From: Escallonia rubra
Lineage: Eukaryota > Streptophyta > Magnoliopsida > Escalloniales > Escalloniaceae
NCBI GenBank assembly: GCA_033065855.1
Contig: JAVXUO010000310.1
Span: 1,260,001 to 1,324,000, forward strand
Reading direction: 5' to 3'
DNA length: 64,000 nucleotides
This document shows, one piece after another, positions 10,148 to 20,556 of this stretch. A program made the position numbers and the translations under genes. Within the stretch, counting starts at the first letter, position 1. Every line of letters starts with the position of its first letter. The notes beneath the pieces are model-generated. The model made no database searches. It was not told the origin of the DNA and was given only the letters and a program-made list of their open reading frames with translations.

Positions 10148-11276
10148 CAGTCTGCTTGGAACCAATTTTTTTAGGATTTGGATTTCAAATTTGGAATTGG
10201 ATTTGGAATTCAATTCACTTTTTTTTGTTTAGAACGGAAGGGAATTTAAACCGTAGCATTCCTATTTTGTGTTTGGAGAACAAAAGAAATGGAAAAAAAA
10301 CATTAGACAATTATATCTTTAACTTACGATGAAAACAAACTATGGCAAGTGGTTTCAAGTTTGCTAGTGCCATCACATGGTGGTGGTAGTGGTGATGGCG
10401 GCAACGCATGAGGCAGTGGCATCGGCGATGGAAGTGGTGGGGTGGTTAAGTAATGGTAATGATGGTGGTGGTGATGGTATTGAGGTGTAATGAGGTGTAA
10501 CTGGTGGTGGGCAAGTGACGCCAATAGTGACGCTGGTGGCAGTAATGGTGGTGGCAGTGGTGGTGTTACTGGTGGTAGCGGGGTGGTAATGGTGGTAGTA
10601 GTGGTGGCAGCGGCGGTGGTGGCGGTGCTAGTGGTAGTAAAAGTGGCGTGGTTGTGGTGGCAGTAATGGTGGCAATGGTTGTGGCGGTGGTGGTTCTGGT
10701 GGCACTAGTGGTGGCGGTAGTGGTGGCGGTGATGATGGTAGTAATGTTGGTGGTGGTGGCCGTAGTGGTGGCAGTAGTGGTGGTGCTGATGGTAGTAGTG
10801 GTGGCAACGGTGGTGGTTGTAGTGGTGCTGTCGTGATAGTGGTGGCCGTAGTGGTGGCGATGGCAGTGGTAGTGGTGGCAGTAGTGGTGCCGGTGGTGGT
10901 GGCAATAGTGGTGGTAGCCTTTAGTGGTGGCGACGGTGGTAGTGGTGGCAGTGGTGGTGTTGGTGGCGGTAGTGTGGCAGTGGTGGTGATAGTAGTGGTG
11001 GCAGTAATGGTGCCGGTGGTGATAGTAAAAGTGGTGGTGGTGGTTCATTATAGAAGAGATCCAGAAATGGTAAGATAGGTAAATAATTACTTTTAATCCA
11101 AGTAAATCCAAATCCCATGAAATCCGACCATTTTTTTCATTGGATTTCACACAATAAAAACAAATACAGTCCAATGCCATGAAATCTAATTCCAATTCCT
11201 TTTTTTAAAGTTCCAAACATCAAATTTTGAGTATTTGAAATGAAATCCCATCAATTTCATGGTTCCAAACACACTG
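10148..11276. mobile_element. Small TIR element (PIF/Harbinger- or hAT-like) within the T LTR
   Basis: The outer ends are inverted: CAGTCTGCTTGGAACCA on the left and CAGTGTGTTTGGAACCA read inward from the right. Flanks TCA and TTA could be a decayed 3-bp TNA duplication (PIF/Harbinger); I see no 8-bp duplication for hAT. The interior is AT-rich at both ends and filled by a long GGT-type tract. No transposase. Confidence 0.6.
10376..11045. repeat. About 670 bases of GGT/GTGGTGGCAGT-type trinucleotide repeat
   Basis: Imperfect GGT, GGC and AGT triplets dominate, keeping a three-base rhythm with few breaks. Frames over it on both strands (Val/Ala-rich plus, His/Thr/Pro-rich minus, up to 209 codons) follow from the repeat and are not called as genes. 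Confidence 0.93.
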
Positions 11277-11530
11277 TTAGGGTTTAATCCCCCATCCTCG
11301 ATAAAGTTTTGTTTTCTTTACCGTTCATATTAGTTTCTCATATAGTTTATCTAGAATAAGAGGTTTTCCACGCTGTAATTAATGATCTGATAGGTGTCTG
11401 ACCGGAGATAGGATCCCCACAGCCAAAAAATAAATATCGGCACCAAAACTCAGTGTCGATGGATGTTTGTTCGCACTTGATTTTTTATCGACCCTTTGTT
11501 CTTTAAGGTCTCAAAATTAGCCCAACAAAA

Positions 11531-11549
11531 TCTGGCATGTCTTGTGGGA
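11531..11549 (+). other. T primer-binding site, decayed
   Basis: TCTGGCATGTCTTGTGGGA resembles the TCTGGCGCCGTCTGTGGGA-type site of Tat elements, with CpG-to-TpG or CpA-like changes, three bases after the LTR end. Confidence 0.65.
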
Positions 11550-11634
11550 CCTATCTCTCCTCTCATCTCTAGATAAAGAAACCAATATCTTTTCTCTTTC
11601 GATTTTTACGAAAAATGTACTCCCCGCATCTTAT

Positions 11635-11712
11635 GGCTTACAGGGACGCAAAAGTCTTAATAACTTGACCAGAGGCTTACAGGGACGCAAAAGTCTTAAT
11701 AACTTGACCAGA
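11635..11712 (+). repeat. Exact 39-base tandem duplication in the T leader
   Basis: The unit beginning GGCTTACAGGGACGC occurs at 11635 and again at 11674. Confidence 0.95.
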
Positions 11713-11803
11713 GTATGTTCTGATAATCAAGAGGCCTTCTTCACCAGAGATCAGTCATCTGACTCGTGGAAAGACGCCCTTCTCAGGGCACCTGCCCGAG
11801 AGG

Positions 11804-12060
11804 CCTCAGGGCGGGTTGTTCGTCCTGTCGTTTCGAAAGTGGGATCACCAGTCCCAAAAACCTCGGGACGCTTTCTACGTCTTGTCATCTCAAGGACAAC
11901 ATTACCCATCCAAAAAGCCTCAGGATACTTTGTTCATTCTGTCATTTCAAATGACAACATCACCCGTCCCTAGGGGCCTCGGGATGCCGTCCGACTCCTA
12001 TTGTCCCAAGGTTGACACCTATGGCACCTCCAATTTGGATGACCTCAGGATATCATGTCA
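11804..12060 (+). repeat. T leader repeats, about 57-base period
   Basis: Units starting CCTCRGG occur at 11804, 11861, 11918, 11977 and 12043 (steps 57, 57, 59, 66), each followed by a variant of the TTGTCATCTCAA and CCCAAAAAG-like segments. The step is close to whole codons, and the first units lie in an open frame (11542-11973) with no recognised domain. Confidence 0.8.
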
Positions 12061-12790
12061 TCTCCAGTATTTACCCTTAACGAATCTGGATCAAAATCAC
12101 GATCCGCATATGTGAAGGCGAGAGGCGATGAAAGAAGGGGTAAAGGAAAAATTCTAGATGTGCCTGCCTCAGGAAAGACAACTACAAGTAGGAAACAAGT
12201 TGCAATGCTAAGATCAGGACCACTGACGAGATCCATGAGCCAAAGCATTCCTATTAATAAAGGTGGCGTATTGGAAAACAAGGTCACAAATCCATTGTAT
12301 GCAGCAGGTAATTCCATATTCATAGAAGAGGACTTTCCAGAAGTAAACTAATCTCCGATGTCATCCTCATCTTCTACTTCTGGGACTATAGTAGAAAACA
12401 TAAATGAAAGGGGCAAATCTGTGTCAATAATGATGACTAGGAAAAGCTAAAATTCCCAGACAACTCAGGAAAAGATTTTGCAGATGCAAGAATAATTGGA
12501 ACAGAAGGAGCGTGAAATGGTAGTTTGTCAGCGGAATTGCAGGGTCTTCAGGCTCAACTTACAAATAAAGTTGTTGGAACAGGAAATGCCCATACATTTG
12601 AATCTTCAATGAGACAGAAGGAGCCTATGGTACCGCCAAAGCTTGGGCTTCGGGGGAGTAAAGCACCTCCTGAAGGGGGTGGATATCCCTATGTGACTAC
12701 GAACTCATTAAATGGAACAATGAACCCAACATTAATGGCCATGATTGATGAAATGGTTCACACAAGTCATGGAATCCTTCAAAATCTTGA
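12055..12790 (+). pseudogene. T gag, N-terminal part
   Basis: Two open pieces, 12055-12351 and 12525-12800, carry basic, Ser-rich then Gln/Leu-rich sequence typical of the poorly conserved front of Tat gag (for example SRSAYVKARG; GGGYPYVTTNSLNG then MIDEM). They are separated by stops. The conserved gag core should follow on this strand but is found inverted immediately downstream. Confidence 0.5.
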
Positions 12791-13265
12791 GGCATCATAG
12801 CAGTGGATAGATCATGTCGGAATTTGTTCTCACACATTTTGAGCAACTTATCGTACGTTAACCTCTCTTTGCAAGCAAATGCAAGAGCTTTCCACCTTAC
12901 GATGAAATCAGTTACAGTTTCTTTATCACGCTGCTTGGTATCTATCAGCTCTAGCACTATGCCTCGTCTCTGAGTGTTGCAAAATGGCTTAAAGAATTCT
13001 TTTACCATTGACTCCCAATTTAGGATCGAGCCCTCAGAGTGATTGGCGTACCATATGAAAGCTGGTCCTTCTAATGACTGGACGTAAATCTATAATTGCA
13101 AAGCCTCATTCTAGTCAATAGGTGCGCATCGAGACAAGAAATGAGCCACATGCTGTCTCGGATCTCCAACTCCATCAAGCATCTTGAAACCTGGCTGAGA
13201 AAAACTAGGCGAAAATGGCACAACATCTATCCATGACGGATATGGTTTTGATATCATTCAGAAGC
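12790..13265 (-). pseudogene. T gag core, in inverted orientation
   Basis: Read on the minus strand from 13265 to 12790 this is a clear Ty3/gypsy gag core: PYPSWIDVVPFSPSF, then GDPRQHVAHFL, SLEGPAFIWY, then WESMVKEFFKPF, TKQRDKETVTDFIVRWKAL. Two in-frame stops interrupt the first half; 13008 to 12697 is open. The neighbouring gag N-terminus (left) and C-terminus (right) are on the plus strand and in the expected order, so about 0.5 kb has probably flipped in place. A separate minus-strand insertion is the alternative. Confidence 0.8.
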
Positions 13266-13440
13266 CCTCATCTTCCTTTTCTCTAATTTCTTAACTTGAC
13301 TTGTGTACTAAAGCTCATGATATCGAGATGAATCTGAGCAAAAGAAAAAGAGCCATGGGTGACAGATAAAATTTAATCCTCGACAACTACGGTAGTGGAA
13401 ACTCGAAAGAAATCTCATGTTGTAATTGGGGTTCGAAAAC

Positions 13441-14062
13441 CCGACCATGAAGGAACGAATGGAAAATAAGTACTCGTTCTCGGATGATTTGGCAGAAGAT
13501 CTCTTCAAAGATTGTTGGAACAAGATCTGATCGCCCTTTTAGAAGTTAAGCGACCCCATGAAGTTGGGAAGAAGGAGGATCCAAAGTATTTTCTGTATCA
13601 CCGTCTGATAAGTTATCCCTTGAAGGAATGCTTCGTCTTGAAGGATAAAACTCAAGAATTACTTGATTTGAACACCATTGAAATACCACTCTAGGACAAG
13701 ACAACCTCAAATCCAATCACCGCCATGGTTCAAGGATTGTCTCTTAAGTCCTGTGAACAAGAAATATGGAATGACAAATGATGAGCACGATGGGGAGTGG
13801 GTTGTCTATGAATCTAAAGGAATGGGGAAAAAGAAAAGTGACATGTCAAAGTCTCCGAATGTCGGCCACGTGACATTGAAAGAGAAAGCAAGTAAGCCTA
13901 GGGGTTAGAAAAATAAGAGAATGAAAGTGAGCATGAAGAGGCAAATGGAGAAAAAAAATAAGAAATCCCCAAAGAACGATCCCGAAGACCTTGTTCCGGA
14001 CGAGCTTCTGCTTCAAATGCCTCACTCTCCAGTTACACTTAATCATTTTGAGCTTCCATACT
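13441..14062 (+). pseudogene. T gag C-terminus and linker to protease
   Basis: Plus-strand fragments read ENKYSFSDDLAEDLFK, then after a frame change LIALLEVKRPHEVGKKEDPK, YFLYHRLISYPLKECFVLKD, matching the conserved zinc-finger-like tail of Tat gag (YHRxxxHPxxxCxxLKD). A Lys-rich linker and HSPVTLNHFEL follow, as before the protease in this group. Several frame breaks. Confidence 0.7.
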
Positions 14063-14159
14063 CTACTAATACCTGAGCATTGCTCAAAGTTATCGCTCGT
14101 TTATTTTTCGGGTCGCAGATAATTATTTTAAACCGCTCGAGAAAGTGCAGGATATTACA
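14063..14159 (-). repeat. 97-base fragment of a D-type LTR start inside T pol
   Basis: The reverse complement opens TGTAATATCCTGCACTTT and continues CTCGAGCGGTTTAAAATAAT as D1 does at 25342-25440, then stops near ATTAGTAG. No matching LTR end or duplication is nearby, so it is a captured or residual scrap. Confidence 0.8.
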
Positions 14160-16221
14160 CCAGACCTATAGAAATTGAGATATTGGTACCCCTGAAAACT
14201 GATAATATGTCGATTCAATTGTATGATTTGGTGTGAGGGACTATTGATGAAAAAATTGAGGTGTTGCTTGAACTTCGATCATGGGGTCTTTAAGGCCTAG
14301 GAACTTGTTATCTTCTTGGGCCGAACAAACCCTTTTTCCTGAAAGGTATGAACTCCCTAACCTTACGAATATCATGGGAATCCCGAACAACATGTCCATC
14401 ATTTTCATAAGCAATGTGGAGAGACGGCCTGAAATCAAGCCTTATGCTTACGTCAGTTCCTACTATCCTTAGATGGTGTCGCCTTTGATTATACTATTCA
14501 CTAGAAAGAATTATTATATCGTCATGGGAAAGCATGAAGAAGGCTTTCATTAAGTCCAAGTGCATGTATGACGAGACTCGAAATACCTTAGAGTCACACT
14601 TTCCTCGAGGAAGGGGACATCACGGACGAGGGTGATGACAATGATGACAGTTCCTCGGACATCTCTGCAAATATGGTTCAGAGCAGTGATGATCCCCAAG
14701 AAACCCAAAATTGGGAGAAATCTATTGTTGAAGTCTGCAGACCGTATGCGCCTTGTAAAAGAAGGAAATAAGACCATCAGCAATCTTCCGAGACTTCCGC
14801 CTCGACTAGTCAGAAAGAACTTTCCTATGAAGAACAGGTCAGATATGATGTTCCTACACATTTTAAGAAAGTTCATGCTTTTTTAAGCATATATGATGCT
14901 CTAAAAATGTCACCGAAACTTCGAAAGTCGCTAATATATGCATTATCAAACCCATAAGATTTTTGAAAGGAAGTGGATAAAAGAAGTGGAATGGGAACTA
15001 AGATCGTGTACGCAATAACGATCTCGTTCAATGATGATGACATGCATGCGGATGAACCAGACCACAACTGTTCACTTTTTATCACCGGGCTGGTAAATAA
15101 ATGGAGATAAACTGAGTAATGGTAGATGGAGGATCCGTTGTTAACCTTTCGCCAAAAAGAAGTCTTATTACCCTCGGAGTTTACTTTTAGCATCTACAAC
15201 CAAGTCACTTGGTGATTCCAGGATTCAATCAAAATGAACAATGCCCCATCGGGAAAGAGCGTGTGAAGACCAAGTTTAATGATATAAGGAAGTTACTGAG
15301 TTCTTGGTTAAAAATGCTGACACTTCTTCCAATGCCCTACTCAGATGGCCATGGATGCACGACAACGATGCAATTCCCTCGACTTATCATCAGTGCATAA
15401 AGAACCAATTGCCTCCTCCCAGAAAATAAGGGAAGATAATTGTGAATAATGATCCATTTAACATAGAGGAGCATACTAAGCCGAGGTTCGTTGTTATAGG
15501 TCAAAAGATAAGGAAAAGCTGAAAAAGCAAACCAAGGCAACTACGGAGAAAATGAAACCCCACCTAAGAGGGCATTTTGTTATGTTCCGAAGTTCGAAAG
15601 AAGACTGGGGGCAAAAGCCTTAATTCCAATTGATCTGACGACATAACTAAAAGGTAATTTTATTCTGCCTTTGAGAAAGATGGAATTTACCCATGTTGAT
15701 ACCTATAGCAAGTTTGTGGTGCCTTCTAAGAAAACGCTTTGAAGCCTATATGGTTTCATGAAATGGGAGATGTAGAGAGGAAGCTATTAGAAGAATATCC
15801 ATCTGTTTTGAGAGAATACAGTCTTCCTCTAAAAGACGTCGAGTACAGCGCTAGAGCCACCCGAATGTTGAGAAATGTTTGGTTGGATCCAGAAACGGCA
15901 GGTGGCAAGGGTGTAGTTCTTTTTTATTTGGTGCTAAAAACAGAACAAAGAAAATACATTCTCTCAAGGGATCCAATTGAACACCACATGGCAGGTTTAG
16001 GATTCCAAGATGACTGCCAAGAATGTCACCGTTAGTATGACATGTGTAAAAGAAACTTCACATGATATAATGGAAGATCACATACAAGGTACACGAGAAG
16101 AGGCCAAAGTTCAATTCTCAGTAACCATTCGTTTTTTGACTCTCCAACTTTCGGATTAGGGGAAAGATGGACGAATGGGGTTGTCCTATAAACATTACCT
16201 CTGTCCGAGAAGAGTTAAGCT
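14160..16221 (+). pseudogene. T protease-to-RT connecting region, unrecognised
   Basis: By position this should hold protease and the linker before RT. I see no clear protease active site. One open piece, 15739-16035 (99 codons), contains RNVWLDPETAGGKG and YLVLKTEQRKYIL but I do not recognise it. Other short frames on both strands are not convincing. Confidence 0.4.
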
Positions 16222-17310
16222 TTGAAAAATGACGGGGAGACTCGACATGAACCCTCCAAGTTCAAAGATAGAGGACAAGCCACAGTTGACGAACTTCAGA
16301 AAGTGAACTTAGGAGATGGTGAAGACAAGAGACCTACGTACATAAGCGCTCGTCTCCTTGAAGTAGAAGCTCAAATATATGTGGCCTTTCTCAAGGAGTA
16401 CTGAGATGTCTTGCATGGTACTATGATGAAATGCTTGGTCTTGATCCAGACGTTGCGATGCACAAATATCGATTGATCCTAACAAGCGACCCATCAAACA
16501 GCTGCAAAGACAAACTCAATTGGAATTGACCGCCCAAATATAAGCAGAAGTTGATAAGCTTATTCTAGCAGGTTTCATAAGGGATGTTCAATACCCAATT
16601 TGGTTAGCAAACATAGTCCCCGTCAAGAAAAAGAATGGGCAAATTTGGGTTTGCATCGACTTTCAAATCTCAATGAAGCTTGTCCAAAAAATGATTTCCC
16701 ACTGCCAATAACGGAATTACTAGTGGACGTAACCATGGGTTATGAATTTTATCATTCATGGATGGATACTCGAGGTACAATTAAATTCGCATGGATCCAG
16801 TAGACAAAGAGTTAACTGCATTTAGGACCGTGGAAGGCATTTATTACTACAAGGTCATGCCATTCGGCCTTAAGAACACCACCAACGGGCCATGACTGTC
16901 ATTTTTTAGGAAATGCTCCTGGCATCGTAGAATGCTATCTTGGCAACTTGGCTGTAAAGATGAAGAACAAATAACATCACCTCAAAGACTTAAGGCGTGT
17001 CTTCGAAAGGCTAAGGCGGTGCAAGATGCAAATGTACCCATTAAAGTGCGCTTTTGGAGTTTCGTCCAGAAAGTTCTTAGGTTTTGTGGTACGATAATGA
17101 GCAATCAAGATTGACCCTAAAAAGATTAAGTATTCTCGAGATGCCTTCACCAAGAAGCCTGCGCAAACTAAAAGGGCTACGAGGGAGGTTAGCCTATATT
17201 AGGAGGTTCATGTTGAACTTGGCAGGAAGATGTCAACCTTTCTCAAAGTTAATGAATAAGGTGTGCCATTCAATGGGACCAAGCATGTCAAAATGCTTTT
17301 GACAGCATAC
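16222..17310 (+). pseudogene. T reverse transcriptase, decayed
   Basis: In-order fragments in changing frames match Tat RT: VNLGDGEDKRPTYIS, then LNEACPKNDFPLPITELLVD (16669-16729), MPFGLKNT near 16858, and LEMPSPRSLRKLKGLRGRL, AYIRRFMLNLAGRCQPFSKL (17134-17260). The catalytic YVDD box reads YLGN (16936-16947), so both catalytic aspartates are lost. At least four frame breaks. Confidence 0.9.
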
Positions 17311-17339
17311 AGGCATATCTTACAAGGCCTCCTATACTT

Positions 17340-17560
17340 ATGAGCCCAATCAATGGAAAACCATTGTTATTATACGCCACAGCTCTTGATGCCTTCCTAG
17401 GTGCATTTTTGGCTCAGCACAATGAAGACGAAAATCAAAATGTCTTATATTACTTACACCGGACGTTGGTGGGGGCTGAAATAAATTACTCGCCAATCGA
17501 GAAGATATGCTTAGCTCTAGTGTTTCCGTTGTAAAAACTCAGACATTACCTCTTAGAACA
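17340..17560 (+). pseudogene. T RNase H of the RT module
   Basis: The open segment 17340-17534 reads KPLLLYATALDAFLGAFLAQ, then YYLHRTLVGAEINYSPIEKI, matching the Ty3/gypsy RNase H start. The first catalytic Asp of the usual YLAVSDxAVSxxL-type box is degraded. It ends at a stop near 17534, with HYLLEH-like sequence just beyond. Confidence 0.82.
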
Positions 17561-17626
17561 TGAAACACAATTCATTTCAAGGGCAGATCCATTAAATTAT
17601 ATACTACCTCGAGCTGTACTTTCAGG

Positions 17627-18229
17627 GTGGATTCTTCAAAGGGTTGTTATCCTCCAAAATTTACAGTAGAGTATGTCACGCAGAAGGCAATAAAATCTCA
17701 AGCATTAGCTGATTTCCTCGTGGCACATCCTATACCAGACAACTCTCCCTTGGCGATTGATTTATTGGACGAGAAGGTTATGCATGTCAGAGTTCAAAAA
17801 GGATGGGAGATGTATTTCTATGGCACAAAGCAAGAGGCTGCCAAAAAGAGTAAATCGGGAATTGGAATTGTATTCGCAACCTTGGAGGGTCCTCTCCTTC
17901 CATACTCTTTTACTCTTTTTGAGGGCTACTCGAATAACGAGGCCGAGTACGAGTCTATGATTGCGAGACTTGAGTTAGCACTTTAAATTGCTTTGATCGA
18001 ATTGACTACATTTGGTGATTCCCAGCTAGTTGTAAAGCAGCTAAGAGGAAAATATATGGTTAGGCGGACAAATCTCGTTCCCTATCACGAGAGAGCAAAT
18101 CAACTGCTGTCTCAGTTCGAGAAAGTTCAGATCTTTCATTTTAAGCGAGGAGTCAATGGCCGTGCTGATTCCTTGGCTGGTCTAGCCGCATTAATGACTC
18201 TCCCAGACGATAGGACAATTACGAGTTGA
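17627..18229 (+). pseudogene. T additional (archaeal-type) RNase H
   Basis: Two near-contiguous frames (17627-17986 and 17993-18229) carry the second RNase H that marks Tat elements. Visible boxes: GWEMYFYGTKQEAAKKS, where Tyr replaces the catalytic Asp of the usual FDG; SNNEAEYESMIA (Glu kept); TFGDSQLVVKQL (Asp kept); NGRADSLAGLA (Asp kept). A single TAA separates the frames. The upstream part QALADFLVAHP is the usual connector. Confidence 0.88.
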
Positions 18230-18292
18230 GGAAAGAAGGGTTTCATAGTCGTTAAGTCAAGTCCTGAAGTCGAGCCTGTTCTCATCATTAGC

Positions 18293-19528
18293 ATGGTTAA
18301 AAATGTGGAAGATTGGCAGGAGCCCTTCGTAAATTATCTCCTATATGGAAGGCTACCAAAAGAAAAGGCAAAAAGGGCTGAAATTAAAAGACATGTCGTT
18401 AAGTTTATCATGTGGAAAGATACGCTCTACAAGAGATCATTGGGTGGAGTCTACCTAAGATGTATTGCAAAGGGTAATATACAAGACATCATGAAAGAAG
18501 TGCACGCAGGTGCGTGCGGGGCCCATCATAGTGGACCAAAGTTGCAAATGCAGTTGAAATGACTTGGGTACCATTAGCCTAAGATGATATCGGACTGTAT
18601 AGAGTTTGCCAAAAGATGCCAACTTTGCCAGCTCCATGGGGATGGGGATTTTATTCTTCAACACCAGAACCTTTGCATGTCATCTACATGCTCACGACAT
18701 TTGCAGCATGGGGAATGGATGTAGTTGGTGCCTTAACAACCCAATCATTAGCCAGACATCGATACATTCAGGTGGCCATTGACTACTTTTCTAAGTGGGA
18801 AGAGGTTGTGCCTTTAAAAGACATAAAGTGTACTTCTATCTCTGAATTTTTCAAGACTAACATAATATACCGGTTCAGAGTCCCAGATAGTATAATCACC
18901 GACAATGGCCAGCCATTTCAAAACGATCCCTTGTACCAACTCTTTGCCAAGTACAAGATCAAGCATAATCACTCCTCACGATATTATGCATCTGCTAACG
19001 GCATGGTGGAAACATTCAATAAGACCCTGTCCAAGTTACTAAAGAAAAAGGTGGGCAAAAACGAAAGGATTTGGCACGAAAGCTACAAGGGATAATATGA
19101 GCCTATCGGACTTCTTACAGGACTTCTACCCTAGCAACCCTGTTTTATCTGGTCTTTGGTGGTGAAGTTGTTTCACCTCTTCAAATTCAAATACCTTCAT
19201 TATAGGTAGTTATTCAAGAGTCTTTGACAAATGAAGACAGCGCGAAGATAAGATTAGCGGAACTTGAAACATTTGATGAACGAAGGTTGTGCGCAGCAAA
19301 GGATGGCTAACCAATAAAAAGGTTAGACTTCGGTCCTTCAAGAGAGATGATTTAGTCCTCATGGTTCGAACACCGATCATTGTGTCCCGAAGAACAAAAG
19401 GTAAGTTAAAGCCTAAGTGGGAAGGAAACTATGTGGTGAAAAAAGTATACTCCCGTGGTGCCTACTTACTTACTACAATGGATGGTGAGAGAATCATTCC
19501 ACCGACAAATGCAAAATTCCTCAAGTAG
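18293..19528 (+). pseudogene. T integrase
   Basis: Frames 18293-18562, 18616-19095 and 19289-19528 cover the enzyme. Zinc site: HAGACGAHHSGPKL then RCQLCQLHGD. The core keeps a GMDVVG aspartate, ITDNGQPF aspartate and GMVETFNKTL glutamate with 35 residues between the last two (D,D35E). The C-terminal part reads KGKLKPKWEGNYVVKKVYSR then GAYLLTTMDGERI, a GPY-like tail without chromodomain, as expected for Tat. Breaks near 18562 and after 19095. Confidence 0.9.
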
Positions 19529-19592
19529 TATTACCCTTGAAATCAAAGCCAGCTAGGCCAATTGTATAAAGCAGTCTAGACAAAAGTTGGGA

Positions 19593-19985
19593 CCCTAACC
19601 ACCAATGGCATAGTACGTGGCTAAACGGCTGAAACGCCTCACCAAAGTCCATCGTGATAAATCATTGGATACTCCTGGCCAGTAAGAGTTTAAACTGTGA
19701 ACGGCCCAATCTAAATTGCCAAACACCCTAACCACCAATGGCGTAATACATGGCTAAATTGTTGAAACGTCTTACCAAAGTCCACATTGATAAATCATTG
19801 GATACTCCTGGCACGAAAGATTTTAAACTATGAACAACCCTATCTAAATTGTCAAAGACCCTAACCACCAATTGCGTAGTAGGTGGCTAAGCTGGTGAAA
19901 CGCCTCACCAAAGTCCACGGTGATAAATCATTTGATACTCCTGGCCATAAGAATTTATATTGTGAAGTGCCCAACACACAAAAGT
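19593..19985 (+). repeat. Tandem array of about 133 bases, three copies, after T pol
   Basis: Units start CCCTAACCACCAATKGC at 19593, 19726 and 19859 (step 133), each containing CACCAAAGTCCA, TGATAAATCATT and ATACTCCTGGCC. Arrays between pol and the 3' LTR are common in Tat elements. Confidence 0.93.
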
Positions 19986-20556
19986 CTACTCCTGGCCCGC
20001 AGGAGTATAAACTGTGTACGGCTTTACAAACGACACTTGTTGCGCTCTCTTAAAACAGGATGAACAATGTAAGAGGCACACATGCTATGGAAAGTTCATT
20101 ACTCTAAAAAAATAAGAAAGTTAAGAAAATTTAAGGAAGTATAAAAGCTAAACAAGCAAAGAGGTCTAAGAAAATCAGAGGAAAGTAAAATGCTAGTCTC
20201 CTAGGGCAGCTCTTTCCTCATCAAGAGCACGCTTCAAAGAGTATATAACAGAGGAATTCTTCTCGTACACATCAAGAGCATGAAAATCAGCCTTCAAACT
20301 ATCCCCCGATCAAGATAGCTCGTCTGATGTCTTAGACAAGTAAGTCTTTCGTGCCTCAAGCTCGTCCCTAGTTGAAGATAACTCATCCTCAAGTTGGTAA
20401 AGCTGCTGACCAAACAAGGACATCTTATCTTCAATTTTCCCAGATTGTGTCTCTATCCTAGATATATTCTTGGTTGATTGAGAGACAGCTCAAAAGCCTC
20501 ACGATGAGATTGGCAAACCCTTTCAAGGCCTGCCTTTGCACGATCATATTGCATCT

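Larger units (their letters stand above)
9542..11527 (+). repeat. T 5' LTR (interrupted)
   Basis: It begins TGTTGGCACTT and ends CCCAACA, so its ends form the inverted pair TGTTGG/CCAACA. Removing the nested DNA element (10148-11276) leaves about 860 bases. A primer-site-like sequence follows three bases later, which fixes the right border. Confidence 0.8.

Noticed and set aside
10566-11195. 209-codon minus-strand frame rich in His and Thr
   Set aside because: It is the complement of the GGT-type repeat tract; every frame through a triplet repeat stays open. No domain.
14160-15500. Clear protease domain in T
   Set aside because: I looked for an Asp-Ser/Thr-Gly box in all plus frames of this stretch and saw no convincing one.
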